A stretch of DNA of 64,000 nt, from the NCBI GenBank assembly GCA_964633815.1, contig CAZWHW010000002.1, positions 62,001 to 126,000 on the forward strand. The letters are read 5' to 3'. The position numbers were made by a program, and so were the translations under genes. Source of the DNA: CALKZN01 sp964633815 (GTDB lineage Bacteria; Pseudomonadota; Gammaproteobacteria; Arenicellales; Arenicellaceae). Each line of letters starts with the position of its first letter. Position 1 is the first letter of the stretch. Positions 1 to 9,561 of this stretch are shown here, one piece after another. The notes under the pieces were generated by a model. It ran no database searches and was not told the DNA's origin. It was given only the letters and a program-made list of their open reading frames with translations.

Positions 1-815
1 TATCAATTGAAAATGATGGTGAAGACGAGTTTTTTGAAGTAGCTTTCCCTGAGAGGCCAACTTGGAAAAAAATCCGAGTTAGTGCTCTTTTTCATGATAC
101 TGTTGATATTGAAGCGATAATTAACTTCGTAAATGATACATTATTTCCAGACAACCCTGCGCCTGCAATTGCGGAAAAAGTACAAGATCAAGATTGGGTT
201 AGAGTGTGGTTAGATCAATATAAACCGTTAGCTGTGACCAAAGACTTATGGGTTGTACCAAGTTGGCTCAAAACGCCACAAAAGAATGCTACTAATATTC
301 GAATTGATCCTGGTTTGGCTTTTGGTACAGGAACGCATACATCGACTTATTTATGTTTGGAGTACTTAGCATCACAAACTTTTGAAAATAAAAACATTTT
401 AGATTTTGGCGCCGGTTCTGGAATTTTAGCAATTGCGTGCTTGTTGAAGGGTGCTTCTCAAGCTATTGCCGTTGATATTGATCCACTTGCTGTTAAGGCA
501 AGTCAAGATAATGGGCAATTGAACTGCGTTTCAGAAAATTTGTTATCATTGACTACTCAACAGTTTCTTGACAGTCAATATTTTAGTCAGCAGTATTCAA
601 TTGTTATCGCTAATATTTTAGCTGAAGTATTAATTGATAACGCTAAAATGCTGCTAGAAAGCACTAAACCGGATGGGGTTATATTGCTCTCAGGAATACT
701 GGTCGAGCAACAAGCGATGATTGAGTCTGTTTTTTCCAAATATGCGGATTGTCGATTTAATGTTGTACAGCAATCAGGTTGGTTGTTGATGGTTGTTGAA
801 AAAAGTATTTTTTAA
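1..815 (+). CDS. prmA: Ribosomal protein L11 methyltransferase (5' end cut by window)
   Basis: PrmA uses S-adenosylmethionine to methylate ribosomal protein L11 in the cytoplasm. The frame is open from the left edge (first whole codon at base 3) and gives 270 residues, so roughly 20 N-terminal residues of this ~293-residue family lie outside. The visible part holds the DQDWVRVW block, the SAM-binding loop LDFGAGSGILAIA and the IANILA segment with the family NIL signature. A GTG at 204 is internal, because the family match continues upstream of it. The next gene starts 28 bases downstream. Identification is firm; only the start is missing. Confidence 0.93.
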   Translation, partial: SIENDGEDEFFEVAFPERPTWKKIRVSALFHDTVDIEAIINFVNDTLFPDNPAPAIAEKVQDQDWVRVWLDQYKPLAVTKDLWVVPSWLKTPQKNATNIRIDPGLAFGTGTHTSTYLCLEYLASQTFENKNILDFGAGSGILAIACLLKGASQAIAVDIDPLAVKASQDNGQLNCVSENLLSLTTQQFLDSQYFSQQYSIVIANILAEVLIDNAKMLLESTKPDGVILLSGILVEQQAMIESVFSKYADCRFNVVQQSGWLLMVVEKSIF

Positions 816-843
816 TATTTCGTCAAATTGTTAGAATTTATTC

Positions 844-2100
844 ATGATTAAATTTACTCGATGTCCAAAGTGTCGAACGCTCTATGAATTAGAGGGTGTA
901 AATATTGATGAATCTGGTGGTTGGGTTCAGTGTGGCGAATGTGATCGTAAATTTAAGGCAAAACATCATGCAGTTGAACCAGATGAGTTGAGTTTCACTG
1001 TTTCCAATTTTGCTTTTGAAGATTCCATGAAAATTGAGGGTGCAGTTGAAGAAGAATATATCGAAGCATCCATGCAAATTCTTGACAATGTTGAAAAACA
1101 AGGCGAGTTGGATGATGAGGCGCTTGCACAAAAAGACCAATTGGTGAACATAGATCTTGATTCAGAAGACGGTGCTATAAAACCTTTTCTAGATGAAGAT
1201 TCAGCTTTTGAAAAAATGATTAATAAGCGCTCTCAAGATATTGAACAGCAACAGCTAAGTCAGCAAACTCAAATCAGTGATTCTGAATTTATAGATAATA
1301 CGATTATTCTTCCTGAAGATATTATAGATGGAGCCGATTTTGACAATATTATAGAAAATTTCAGCGATGATGTTTTTAGCCCTGAATTAGTTGATGAAGA
1401 TAAACGAAAAGATAATAAATCGAAAAAAAGAATAAAAAATACCTATGCTGAGATGCATTCTGAGTTTGCTGAAGAGGAAATTATTGTTGAGTCTTCGTTT
1501 TCAGAGAAAAGTTTACTTGAAGAAGAATTAGAAAAGAGTCAAACCAACACCTTCACAGAGACGGTTAGTGTAAGTGATGAGGGTTTTAAAACAATCAATA
1601 TTGGAGCTCCTTCAGTGTTGTTGAGAGGCATTTCGATGTTGGCAAGCTTGGTGCTTTTGTTGAGCCTGGTTGGGCTGTTTGCTTTGCAAATACATGGTCG
1701 TGGTACATATCAATGGGTCCCGCAAAAAAGCTATGAAGGCTTACTTAGTCATTTTCCTTTATTAACAAAGCTTGAAAAAACACAAACAGATTTGTCAGCG
1801 ATTCATTTGTCTTCAACGCGAATGGAAGTTAATCCTGAAAATACAACTGCTCGAGTGATATCTTTACAGTTAGTAAATCGCTCGTTTTCTAATCAAGCCT
1901 ATCCAGATTTTCAACTGGAATTTACAGATGCACAAGGCGACATTATTGCGCGCAGAGTAATTTATCCTAGTGTTTATCTGGACCAAGATCACTTTGGATT
2001 TTTAGAATCAAGGCAAGCAAAAACTGTCTTTTTAAATCTTGAATTTTTGCCAAATGGTGCAGTTGGATATCAAATAAAAGTCGTTCAACAAAGTAGTTGA
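844..2100 (+). CDS. Zinc-ribbon and DUF3426 membrane protein
   Basis: A 418-residue protein of unknown biochemical function. The N-terminus is an MJ0042-type zinc ribbon with cysteines 7, 10, 30 and 33. A long acidic, low-complexity linker follows (about residues 45-255). One membrane helix lies at about 262-284 (SMLASLVLLLSLVGLFALQ), and a C-terminal DUF3426 domain at about 300-418 should sit outside the cytoplasm, as nothing else spans the membrane. Genes of this architecture are common between prmA and dusB in Gammaproteobacteria, which matches the order here. The linker is unusually rich in Glu and Asp, so its length probably varies between relatives. Function is unknown; the family assignment is fairly secure. 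Confidence 0.82.
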   Translation: MIKFTRCPKCRTLYELEGVNIDESGGWVQCGECDRKFKAKHHAVEPDELSFTVSNFAFEDSMKIEGAVEEEYIEASMQILDNVEKQGELDDEALAQKDQLVNIDLDSEDGAIKPFLDEDSAFEKMINKRSQDIEQQQLSQQTQISDSEFIDNTIILPEDIIDGADFDNIIENFSDDVFSPELVDEDKRKDNKSKKRIKNTYAEMHSEFAEEEIIVESSFSEKSLLEEELEKSQTNTFTETVSVSDEGFKTINIGAPSVLLRGISMLASLVLLLSLVGLFALQIHGRGTYQWVPQKSYEGLLSHFPLLTKLEKTQTDLSAIHLSSTRMEVNPENTTARVISLQLVNRSFSNQAYPDFQLEFTDAQGDIIARRVIYPSVYLDQDHFGFLESRQAKTVFLNLEFLPNGAVGYQIKVVQQSS

Positions 2101-2137
2101 GCAATTTACTATGACTAGTTCTCAGCAGCACTAACTC

Positions 2138-3136
2138 ATGCAAATTGGTTCAGTTACTTTACAAAGTTCAGTAATTGCCGCTCCAATGGCAGGTGTGTCT
2201 GATAAGCCATATCGTGCTCTAGTCAGATCGATGGGAGCTGGAATGGCGGTGTCAGAAATGTTGACATCAAAGCTGCAACTTCGGCATACCAGTAAAACTC
2301 GTTTTCGTATGGATATACATGATGAGCAAGCACCTGTATCTGTCCAATTGGTAGGTACAGACCCTGATTTACTTGCTGAGGCAGCTCAGGTAAATGCCAA
2401 TAACGGAGCGGATATAATTGATATCAATATGGGTTGTCCAGCTAAAAAAGTATGCAAAAAATTAGCTGGTTCTGCGTTGTTGGGAGATGAAGCATTAGTT
2501 AAAGATATTCTGAACTCTGTGGTAGCGGCGGTAGATATTCCAGTGACTTTAAAAATTCGTACAGGTTTGACTCCTGAAGATCGTAATGCAGTTAAAATTG
2601 CAGAAATTGCGGAATCTACAGGTATTCAAGCGTTAACTATCCATGGTCGAACTAGGCAATGTCGGTTTAATGGATCAGCAGAATACGAAACTATTACTGA
2701 GGTTAAACAAGCTGTAGGAATCCCTATTATTGCCAATGGTGATATAGATTCTCCACAAAAAGCTTTAGCTATATTAGAACAAACAAATGTTGATGCTGTC
2801 ATGATTGGGCGAGCAGCTCAGGGTCGACCTTGGTTATTTCGGCAAATTATTGATTTTTTATCAACTGGTAAGGTTTCTCCTGAACCAAATTTTAATGAAA
2901 AAAAAGAGATAATTTTGCAGCATATTCATGCTATACATGCATTTTATGGGGAGTATTTGGGTGTTAAGTTTGCTCGCAAACACATTACTTGGTATTTGAA
3001 TAATTTGTCCAAAGATTTAAAAAATGAGCGTTCATTGATTAATCAACAAGACAATATGTCCTCGCAAATTGATTGCTTAGAGCAAGTATTGATGAAGATA
3101 TCTTCCACAAATAAATTCCAGCCTTTTACATCGTAA
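2138..3136 (+). CDS. dusB: tRNA-dihydrouridine synthase B
   Basis: DusB is a flavoenzyme that reduces specific uridines in the tRNA D-loop to dihydrouridine using FMN and NADPH. The 332-residue product opens with the TIM-barrel start SSVIAAPMAGVSDKPYR. The catalytic cysteine sits near residue 100 in NMGCPAKKV, and the C-terminal part carries the substrate and FMN motifs LTIHGRTRQ, IIANGDI and MIGRAAQGRPW. Length is close to that of E. coli DusB. It lies 37 bases upstream of fis; co-transcription of dusB and fis is the rule in Gammaproteobacteria and is likely here. Confidence 0.95.
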   Translation: MQIGSVTLQSSVIAAPMAGVSDKPYRALVRSMGAGMAVSEMLTSKLQLRHTSKTRFRMDIHDEQAPVSVQLVGTDPDLLAEAAQVNANNGADIIDINMGCPAKKVCKKLAGSALLGDEALVKDILNSVVAAVDIPVTLKIRTGLTPEDRNAVKIAEIAESTGIQALTIHGRTRQCRFNGSAEYETITEVKQAVGIPIIANGDIDSPQKALAILEQTNVDAVMIGRAAQGRPWLFRQIIDFLSTGKVSPEPNFNEKKEIILQHIHAIHAFYGEYLGVKFARKHITWYLNNLSKDLKNERSLINQQDNMSSQIDCLEQVLMKISSTNKFQPFTS

Positions 3137-3172
3137 ATAATTAAAACTTATTGATGGTTCAATAGGATTTTT

Positions 3173-3427
3173 ATGACTAATAAAAAGAAAAAAAAATTGT
3201 CTTTACAGCAAGCGGTTAGAGAATCAATTGAACAGTATTTTGATGATATGCAAGATCAAATCCCACAAGATTTATACAGCTTATTTTTGTCGCAAGTTGA
3301 ACCACCATTAATTCGGGCAGTGTTACGAAAATGTCGGAACAATAAATCTCAAGCAGCAGAAATGTTGGGCATGAATAGAAATACTCTACGCAAAAAAATG
3401 AATTTATACGGTATTGATATATACTAG
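3173..3427 (+). CDS. fis: DNA-binding protein Fis
   Basis: Small nucleoid-associated protein that binds and bends DNA as a dimer, acting on rRNA promoters, recombination and many other sites. The 84-residue product has a lysine-rich N-terminus and ends in the Fis-type helix-turn-helix NNKSQAAEMLGMNRNTLRKK (about residues 56-75). E. coli Fis is 98 residues, so this one is shorter at the N-terminus, as is common outside the enterics. The dusB-fis pairing supports the call. The same HTH type ends NtrX in this window, but here no other domain is present. Confidence 0.93.
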   Translation: MTNKKKKKLSLQQAVRESIEQYFDDMQDQIPQDLYSLFLSQVEPPLIRAVLRKCRNNKSQAAEMLGMNRNTLRKKMNLYGIDIY

Positions 3428-3485
3428 CAAGCTACTAAAAATCAGCTCAAATATTTTTTCCTTTCTTATTTTGTAGAGTTTAATC

Positions 3486-5042
3486 ATGTCAAAAATTAGT
3501 CCGCGTAGAGCATTGATCAGTGTTTCTGATAAAACTGGAATTCTCGAATTTTCACAACAGCTCCATGCTTTAGGTGTAGAAATTCTCTCTACGGGAGGAA
3601 CAGCAAAACTTTTGGCTGAAAACAATGTGCCAGTCAAAGAGGTGTCGGAGCACACTCTCTTTCCTGAAATGATGGCAGGTCGTGTTAAAACATTACATCC
3701 TAAAATACACGGCGGAATTTTAGGACGTCGAGGCACTGATGACGAAGTTATGCAAGAACATGAGATATTGCCAATTGATATGGTAGTAGTGAATTTATAT
3801 CCTTTTCAAGCAACGATTGCTCGAGACGATTGTGATTTACCATTAGCGATTGAGAATATCGATATTGGCGGACCTGCTATGGTTCGTTCAGCAGCAAAAA
3901 ATCATAAAGATGTTGCTATCGTTGTTAATGCTAGTGATTACGACAAAGTAATTGAAGAATGTCAAAATGGCGGTACAGCATTAGAAACTCGCTTTCAATT
4001 AGCTTGTCGAGCTTTTGAGCATACATCGCAATATGATGGCGCAATTGCCAACTATCTTGGCAAAATCCAAACAGATGGGTCTATGTCGGATTTTCCACAA
4101 ACATTTAATCTGCAATTTCAACGTACGCAAATCATGCGCTATGGAGAAAACCCTCATCAAAAGGCCGCATTTTATATTGAAGAAGACACTCCTCAGGGTT
4201 CAATTTCCAGTGCGAAGCAATTGCAAGGTAAAGAACTTTCTTATAATAATATTGCCGACACAGATGCTGCTTTAGAATGTGTTAAACAATTTGAAGAACC
4301 AGCTTGTGTGATAGTGAAACATGCCAATCCATGTGGGGTTGCTGTGGCAGATAATATTTTAAATGCCTATCAATCTGCTTTTGTTACAGATAAAGAATCG
4401 GCTTTTGGTGGGATTATTGCTTTTAATCGTGAGTTAGATGCAAAAACAGCTAGTGCAATTGTAGAACAGCAGTTTGTTGAAGTCATTATAGCGCCAAGTA
4501 TAGATGCGGCAGCAGCAGAAATTGTGAGTGCGAAGAAGAATGTTCGTCTACTAGAAATAGGTCAGTGGGATGTTAATTATGTTCAATCAGAATATAAACG
4601 TGTTACTGGTGGTTTATTAATCCAAGATGCAGATATTGCCTTATATGATGATTTAAAAGTTGTCACCGAATTGCAGCCAAGCCCAGAACAAATGTCAGAT
4701 TGCTTGTTCGCTTGGAAGGTTGCAAAATTTGTTAAGTCTAATGCAATTGTTTATGCTAAAAATAGCCAAACAGTCGGTGTGGGCGCAGGCCAAATGAGTC
4801 GCGTTAATTCGGCAAGAATTGCTGCTATCAAAGCTGAACACGCAGGTTTTGAAGTCAGTGGTTCGGTCATGGCTTCAGATGCATTTTTTCCATTCCGAGA
4901 TGGGATTGATAATGCAGCTGAAGTGGGAATAAAAGCCGTTATTCAACCAGGCGGATCGATCCGAGATGATGAAGTGATTGCAGCAGCAAACGAAGCTGGT
5001 ATGGCTATGATTTTTACAGGAATGCGGCACTTCAGGCATTAA
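3486..5042 (+). CDS. purH: Bifunctional AICAR transformylase / IMP cyclohydrolase
   Basis: PurH catalyses the last two steps of IMP synthesis: formylation of AICAR with 10-formyl-THF, then ring closure. The 518-residue length is typical. The N-terminal MGS-fold cyclohydrolase (about 1-150) carries LISVSDKTGILEF, STGGTA and RVKTLHPKIHGGIL. The transformylase domain carries the KHANPCGVA motif near residue 277, whose Lys-His pair is catalytic in the family. ATG start at 3486. In many Gammaproteobacteria purD follows directly; here a terminator follows and purD is not in the window. PurR-type control was not evident in the 58-base upstream gap. Confidence 0.96.
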   Translation: MSKISPRRALISVSDKTGILEFSQQLHALGVEILSTGGTAKLLAENNVPVKEVSEHTLFPEMMAGRVKTLHPKIHGGILGRRGTDDEVMQEHEILPIDMVVVNLYPFQATIARDDCDLPLAIENIDIGGPAMVRSAAKNHKDVAIVVNASDYDKVIEECQNGGTALETRFQLACRAFEHTSQYDGAIANYLGKIQTDGSMSDFPQTFNLQFQRTQIMRYGENPHQKAAFYIEEDTPQGSISSAKQLQGKELSYNNIADTDAALECVKQFEEPACVIVKHANPCGVAVADNILNAYQSAFVTDKESAFGGIIAFNRELDAKTASAIVEQQFVEVIIAPSIDAAAAEIVSAKKNVRLLEIGQWDVNYVQSEYKRVTGGLLIQDADIALYDDLKVVTELQPSPEQMSDCLFAWKVAKFVKSNAIVYAKNSQTVGVGAGQMSRVNSARIAAIKAEHAGFEVSGSVMASDAFFPFRDGIDNAAEVGIKAVIQPGGSIRDDEVIAAANEAGMAMIFTGMRHFRH

Positions 5043-5074
5043 CCGTCAGTTTTTCATTTATTGTTAGTATTACT

Positions 5075-5104
5075 AAGGCATTATTTTCATAATGCCTTTT
5101 TTAT
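5075..5104 (+). terminator. Rho-independent terminator after purH
   Basis: Perfect 9-bp stem AAGGCATTA / TAATGCCTT around a six-base loop, followed by a T run. It lies 33 bases after the purH stop and closes the dusB-fis-purH side of the operon. Confidence 0.88.
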
Positions 5105-5184
5105 TGTATTGTTTTAGGGTCAAGGTGTTATATATGTAGCTGCAGTTGTAGGCTCAAAATATGATTGATTAAAATTCACTGAAA

Positions 5185-6153
5185 ATGTTGCCATTATTTA
5201 CCGCTATTGCCTTTTTGGCTTTGATTATTATTTATATCGCTTGGTGCAAGTGGATTACTATACGTCCTATAATTCCTTACGATATTCATGATAAAAAGCT
5301 GATTTTTGGCGGTTATAACGGCATTGGACATTTATTGTCTGCTGAACAAGCCACTCCAGTGGATTTGCAAATCCCTTTGGTTGATATTAATAAAATCCAA
5401 TCATTTAACTATGAAAAATATCATGGCAGTACTTGGGGAAGTCCTCATCAACGATCGCCAGGAACGGTTGTCAGTGGCGATTATTTTGATATATGGTTTT
5501 CGGGGAAAATGCCGGATAGGGATAGATATGAGTGTCTGGAAATTGAACGCGAAGAGTCTGAAGAAATCATTGTAGATTCTGAACTATCGTCACAATTAGT
5601 AAGTATAGAACAGAATTTTTCCGTTCCTAAATCATTTAGAAATAGCATGATGATTGAGGTATTTTTATCCTATGGCATCATTTTTTTCTGTGCTTGGGTG
5701 ATTTATGCAACGCCAGCGATTGGTTTGATTTTTTCTTTTTTGGTTTCAAATATCTATATATATAATTTTTTCTTTTTCCCTAAAAATCTTTACAGCCTTT
5801 ATATATTGCCAGATTTGCAGATTTCGTTACGTAGTGGACGTTTAAATTTTACTAATTCAGTAAGCAAAAAGTCTATAGCAAAATTACCTCGTTTAGTGTT
5901 GCCAGATAAAGAATTAGATTTAGGAGCTTTACAGAAAGTTGTGTTTGCTCCCTTTGAAAAAGGCTATTGGCCAAAATTTTCGCGTTATCATCTTTATTTG
6001 CAATATGAGCTGCATTTCAAACATGAGACAAATGAAAACGAAGTTTATCGTTTTACTGCATTATGTGATGGAAATGCAGAATTATTTAAGATTTTATTTT
6101 TAATTGCTCAGCAGAATAACTATCAAGATTTTGAGCAACAAGTGAATCCTTAA
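5185..6153 (+). CDS. Orphan membrane protein of unknown function
   Basis: 322 residues that I do not recognise. There is an N-terminal hydrophobic segment (about residues 3-22, LFTAIAFLALIIIYIAW). A hydrophilic domain follows, with an acidic patch near residues 115-140. A helical hairpin (about 158-200) holds IEVFLSYGIIFFCAWVIYAT and a very aromatic NIYIYNFFFFP stretch. A C-terminal soluble domain ends with the phrases FTALCDGNAELFKILFLIAQ. Three to four membrane helices are plausible. It has its own upstream gap after the purH terminator, and its stop overlaps the end of convergent argF by four bases. There are no partner genes, so no function is offered. Confidence 0.75.
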   Translation: MLPLFTAIAFLALIIIYIAWCKWITIRPIIPYDIHDKKLIFGGYNGIGHLLSAEQATPVDLQIPLVDINKIQSFNYEKYHGSTWGSPHQRSPGTVVSGDYFDIWFSGKMPDRDRYECLEIEREESEEIIVDSELSSQLVSIEQNFSVPKSFRNSMMIEVFLSYGIIFFCAWVIYATPAIGLIFSFLVSNIYIYNFFFFPKNLYSLYILPDLQISLRSGRLNFTNSVSKKSIAKLPRLVLPDKELDLGALQKVVFAPFEKGYWPKFSRYHLYLQYELHFKHETNENEVYRFTALCDGNAELFKILFLIAQQNNYQDFEQQVNP

Positions 6154-7052
6154 GCGAGCAAGTCTTCTAGCAAAGCTTTTTGTGCGTGTAAGCGGTTCTC
6201 AGCTTCTTGGAAAACCGCGCTTTGGGAACCTTCAATGACAGCATCTGTGGTTTCAAAGCCGCGATAAGCTGGCAGGCAATGCATGAATAGTGCGTCTTTA
6301 TTTGCAAGTTTGAGCATTTTGTCATCGACACAGAAACCTTCAAATGCTTGCATGCGAATGGTTTTTTCATCTTCTTGCCCCATGCTAGCCCAAGTGTCTG
6401 TGACAATGAGATCAACATTTGTTGCGGCTTGTTCTGGTGAGTCGCATAGAACAATATTGTTTGCACGAGCCTTTACTAGTTCTGTTTTGGGAAGAAACTT
6501 TTCTGGGCAGGCGATATTTAAAGTAAAGTCAAATAGTTCGGCGGCATTCATAAAAGACTGACACATATTGTTACCGTCACCAATCCAAGCTACGGTTGCA
6601 CCTTTAATGTTGCCGCGAAGTTCTTGGAAGGTCATCACATCAGCAAGCAATTGACATGGATGATAATCATCTGTTAATGCATTGATAACGGGTACGGAAG
6701 AATATTTAGCAAACTCTTCTACGATTGCATGGCCATGAGTACGAATCATCACACCATCAACCATACTTGAAATCACTCGCGCGGAATCTTTGATAGGTTC
6801 GCCGCGGCCCATTTGTGTATTTGTTGAAGATAAAAATAAACTTGAACCTCCCAACTGCGCCATACCAGTTTCGAATGAAACACGTGTTCTGGTAGAAGAT
6901 TTTTCAAACAACATGGCTAAATTTTTGCCAACCAAAGGAGTATGTTGTTTCCCTGACTTTAACCATTGTTTGATTTCGATTGCGCGATCAATTAGCGCTT
7001 GCAGGTCATTGGCTGAATAATCGAATAGTGTTAAAAAATGTTGAGTCGACAT
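6150..7052 (-). CDS. argF: Ornithine carbamoyltransferase
   Basis: Converts ornithine and carbamoyl phosphate to citrulline in arginine synthesis. The 300-residue product has the carbamoyl-phosphate motif SSTRTR (residues 52-57), HPCQ (131-134), the ornithine-binding DTWASMG segment (about 219-225) and the catalytic HCLP cysteine motif (258-261). Length is typical of the bacterial anabolic enzyme. It lies 47 bases downstream of argD on the same strand, so argD-argF is a likely operon. Its end overlaps the convergent orphan membrane gene by four bases. Confidence 0.96.
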   Translation of the reverse strand: MSTQHFLTLFDYSANDLQALIDRAIEIKQWLKSGKQHTPLVGKNLAMLFEKSSTRTRVSFETGMAQLGGSSLFLSSTNTQMGRGEPIKDSARVISSMVDGVMIRTHGHAIVEEFAKYSSVPVINALTDDYHPCQLLADVMTFQELRGNIKGATVAWIGDGNNMCQSFMNAAELFDFTLNIACPEKFLPKTELVKARANNIVLCDSPEQAATNVDLIVTDTWASMGQEDEKTIRMQAFEGFCVDDKMLKLANKDALFMHCLPAYRGFETTDAVIEGSQSAVFQEAENRLHAQKALLEDLLA

Positions 7053-7099
7053 AGGGTTTCTAAGAAAGCTTAAAGTTCAAATTTAGATCAAAGTACGAT

Positions 7100-8320
7100 T
7101 TATAGGCTGACAAGATTCACCACGGTACCGATAATTTTTGCTATTTCATCAACGTCTTCACGGCTAATGTTAGCAGCGGGTAATAAACGAATAACTTTGC
7201 CTGCTCCCGTGATATTCACGATTAAGCCATGGTCAAGAAAACGTTGAGCTAAATTTGGATACGTTTCATCAAGTTCAATAGCAAGCATTAGGCCTTGACC
7301 GCGGATATCATTAACTTTGTCATGTTCGTCAAGATGTAATCGGAATGATTCAAGGAAATATTCACCCATTGAAGAGGCATTTTCTAATAATTTTTCTCGT
7401 TCAATAATATGAATAACATTCAACGCAACAGAGCACGCAAAAGGGTTGCCACCAAATGTGGTGCCATGATTTCCAGCTTGTAGAACAGTTGCAGCTTTAC
7501 CACGTGCTAAGCAGGCGCCAATAGGAATGCCATTGCCTAAAGCTTTTGCGAAGGTGGTTACGTCTGCTTTGATGTTATGGCGATGATGTGCGCACCATGA
7601 TCCTGTACGGCCCATACCAGATTGAATTTCATCAACAATTAAAAGCCACTGGTTTTCATCACAGATTTTTCTGACTGCGGTAAAATACTCATCTTGAGGA
7701 ATTACAATGCCTGCTTCACCTTGTATCGGTTCTAGCATTAAGGCGACGACATTTTGATTGCTACTAAACTCTTTGATGGCATCAATATTGTCATATGGCA
7801 CATGTTCAAAGCCGGATAACATAGGTTCAAAGCCTTTTTTAACTGCTTCGTTGCCTGTCGCGGCTAAAGCCGCCATGGTGCGACCATGGAAAGATTCATT
7901 CGCGGTGATAACTACTGGGGTTTCAATGCCACGATCATTTCCATATTTTCTAGCAATTTTGAGCGCTGCTTCATTTGCTTCAGTACCAGAATTGCATAGA
8001 AAGGCACGATCCATATTGCTTATTTGGCATAACTTTTTGCCTAAAGCTTCTTGGGCAGGAATTTGAAATAAATTGCTGACATGTAAAACATTGTCCGCTG
8101 CAGTTTTAACAGCAGTTGTAAATTCAGGATGTTGATGGCCTAAAATATTCACTGCTATGCCGCCTAGTGCATCAATATATTCGCGTCCATTTTGATCCCA
8201 TAACCTTGAGCCTTCGCCACGTTCGAACGCAATTGGAAGACGATTATAAGTCATCATCAAATTTGAAGTATCAACAGCGGTTTTATCTCGTTTAAAGTTT
8301 TGTAGTATCTTTTTTAGCAT
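7100..8320 (-). CDS. argD: Acetylornithine aminotransferase
   Basis: PLP enzyme transferring the amino group of glutamate to N-acetylglutamate semialdehyde in arginine synthesis; the family often also serves lysine synthesis as succinyl-DAP aminotransferase. 406 residues, typical of class III aminotransferases. Visible are the cofactor loop NSGTEANEAALK (about 110-121), the DEIQSGMGRTG motif (230-240) and the PLP lysine K259 in TFAKALGNGIP. ATG start at 8320; a later Met pair at residues 22-23 is possible but would trim an aligned N-terminus. Leads the argD-argF pair. Confidence 0.93.
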   Translation of the reverse strand: MLKKILQNFKRDKTAVDTSNLMMTYNRLPIAFERGEGSRLWDQNGREYIDALGGIAVNILGHQHPEFTTAVKTAADNVLHVSNLFQIPAQEALGKKLCQISNMDRAFLCNSGTEANEAALKIARKYGNDRGIETPVVITANESFHGRTMAALAATGNEAVKKGFEPMLSGFEHVPYDNIDAIKEFSSNQNVVALMLEPIQGEAGIVIPQDEYFTAVRKICDENQWLLIVDEIQSGMGRTGSWCAHHRHNIKADVTTFAKALGNGIPIGACLARGKAATVLQAGNHGTTFGGNPFACSVALNVIHIIEREKLLENASSMGEYFLESFRLHLDEHDKVNDIRGQGLMLAIELDETYPNLAQRFLDHGLIVNITGAGKVIRLLPAANISREDVDEIAKIIGTVVNLVSL

Positions 8321-8367
8321 GACTATTTAGTGTTCAAAATGAACGAATATTTTAAGACGAAACAAAA

Positions 8368-8390
8368 AAAGCGCCCAACTTGGGCGCTTT
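8368..8390 (-). terminator. Rho-independent terminator of ilvC
   Basis: Stem AAAGCGCCCA / TGGGCGCTTT with a three-base loop. Read on the minus strand it runs into seven Ts, so it ends the leftward ilvC transcript about 100 bases past its stop and separates it from argD. Confidence 0.9.
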
Positions 8391-8491
8391 CATGTTGGAA
8401 TAATAGTTTACCGAATTTAGCGTAATTTACAACGGTCTTGTTAAACGTGAATTTTCGCTTTGAAACCTTATTCTAGAATTGACTTAAGATA

Positions 8492-9514
8492 TTAGTTTTT
8501 ATCTTGATCAATAATTTTGTTGGCTTGAATCCAAGGCATCATGGCGCGTAATTTAGCACCAACAATTTCAATTGGGTGTGCTGCGTTATTGCGACGACGA
8601 GCTGTCATTGATGGATAGTTCAACTGTCCCTCAGAAACAAATTGCTTGGCATATTCACCATTTTGAATGTCTTTCAATGCTTGGCGCATCGCTTTGCGTG
8701 ACTCTTCATTGATGACTTTAGGGCCTGTTACGTATTCACCGAATTCAGCGTTATTTGAGATTGAATAGTTCATGTTGGCAATGCCGCCTTCGTACATCAA
8801 ATCCACAATCAATTTAAGTTCATGCAAGCATTCGAAATACGCCATTTCAGGGGCATAACCTGCTTCTGTTAATGTTTCAAAACCCATTTTAACCAACTCA
8901 ACAGCGCCGCCACAAAGAACTGCTTGCTCACCAAACAAATCTGTTTCAGTTTCATCTTTGAATGTTGTTTCGATAATGCCTGAACGACCGCCACCAACGC
9001 CAGAAGCGTAAGAAAGCGCAACACTTTTTGCATTGCCTGAAACGTCTTGTTGAATAGCGATCAAATCTGGGATGCCGCCACCATTAACAAATTCGTTACG
9101 CACAGTATGGCCAGGAGCTTTAGGAGCAACCATGATGACGTCTAAGTCAGCACGGGGTACAACTTGGTTGTAGTGAATAGCGAAGCCGTGTGCAAATGCT
9201 AGAGTTGCGCCTTGCTTAATATTAGGTTCTATTTCTTCTTTGTATAGAACTGATTGGAATTCGTCTGGCGTTAAAACCATGACAACATCAGCGCTAGCGA
9301 CAGCATTTGGAACAGTGTCGACTTTCAAACCATGTGCTTCAGCTTTTTTGATTGAACCAGAGTTAGGGCGTAAACCAACAATAACATCAACGCCTGAATC
9401 TTTTAAGTTACATGCGTGTGCATGGCCTTGCGAGCCGTAACCTAAAATAGCAACTTTCTTGCCTTGTATAATTGAAAGATCGCAATCTTTGTCATAATAA
9501 ACTTGCATAGCCAT
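8492..9514 (-). CDS. ilvC: Ketol-acid reductoisomerase (NADP+), class I
   Basis: Second common step of valine and isoleucine synthesis: Mg-dependent isomerisation and NADPH-dependent reduction of acetolactate or acetohydroxybutyrate. The 340-residue product is the short class I form rather than the ~490-residue class II enzyme of E. coli. The Rossmann motif GYGSQGHAHACNLKDSG, the NADPH-selecting loop GLRPNSGS, the catalytic His-Gly region (FAHGFAIHY) and the Mg-binding DLFGEQAVLCGG and CLHELK segments are present. It is transcribed away from ilvY and has a good promoter and a terminator of its own. Confidence 0.97.
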   Translation of the reverse strand: MAMQVYYDKDCDLSIIQGKKVAILGYGSQGHAHACNLKDSGVDVIVGLRPNSGSIKKAEAHGLKVDTVPNAVASADVVMVLTPDEFQSVLYKEEIEPNIKQGATLAFAHGFAIHYNQVVPRADLDVIMVAPKAPGHTVRNEFVNGGGIPDLIAIQQDVSGNAKSVALSYASGVGGGRSGIIETTFKDETETDLFGEQAVLCGGAVELVKMGFETLTEAGYAPEMAYFECLHELKLIVDLMYEGGIANMNYSISNNAEFGEYVTGPKVINEESRKAMRQALKDIQNGEYAKQFVSEGQLNYPSMTARRRNNAAHPIEIVGAKLRAMMPWIQANKIIDQDKN

Positions 9515-9561
9515 AGTGATATCTCTTTTTTGTTAAAAGGGTTTAAGAATTTCAAGGCGCG

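Noticed and set aside
889..1151. Open frames on the minus strand inside the DUF3426 gene
   Set aside because: Low-complexity shadows of an acidic linker; no ribosome site and no recognisable domain.
8332..8344. GTTCA-AAA-TGAAC palindrome before argD as an ArgR or LexA site
   Set aside because: Arms are only five bases and fit neither an ArgR box nor the usual gammaproteobacterial LexA box; could be chance in AT-rich DNA.
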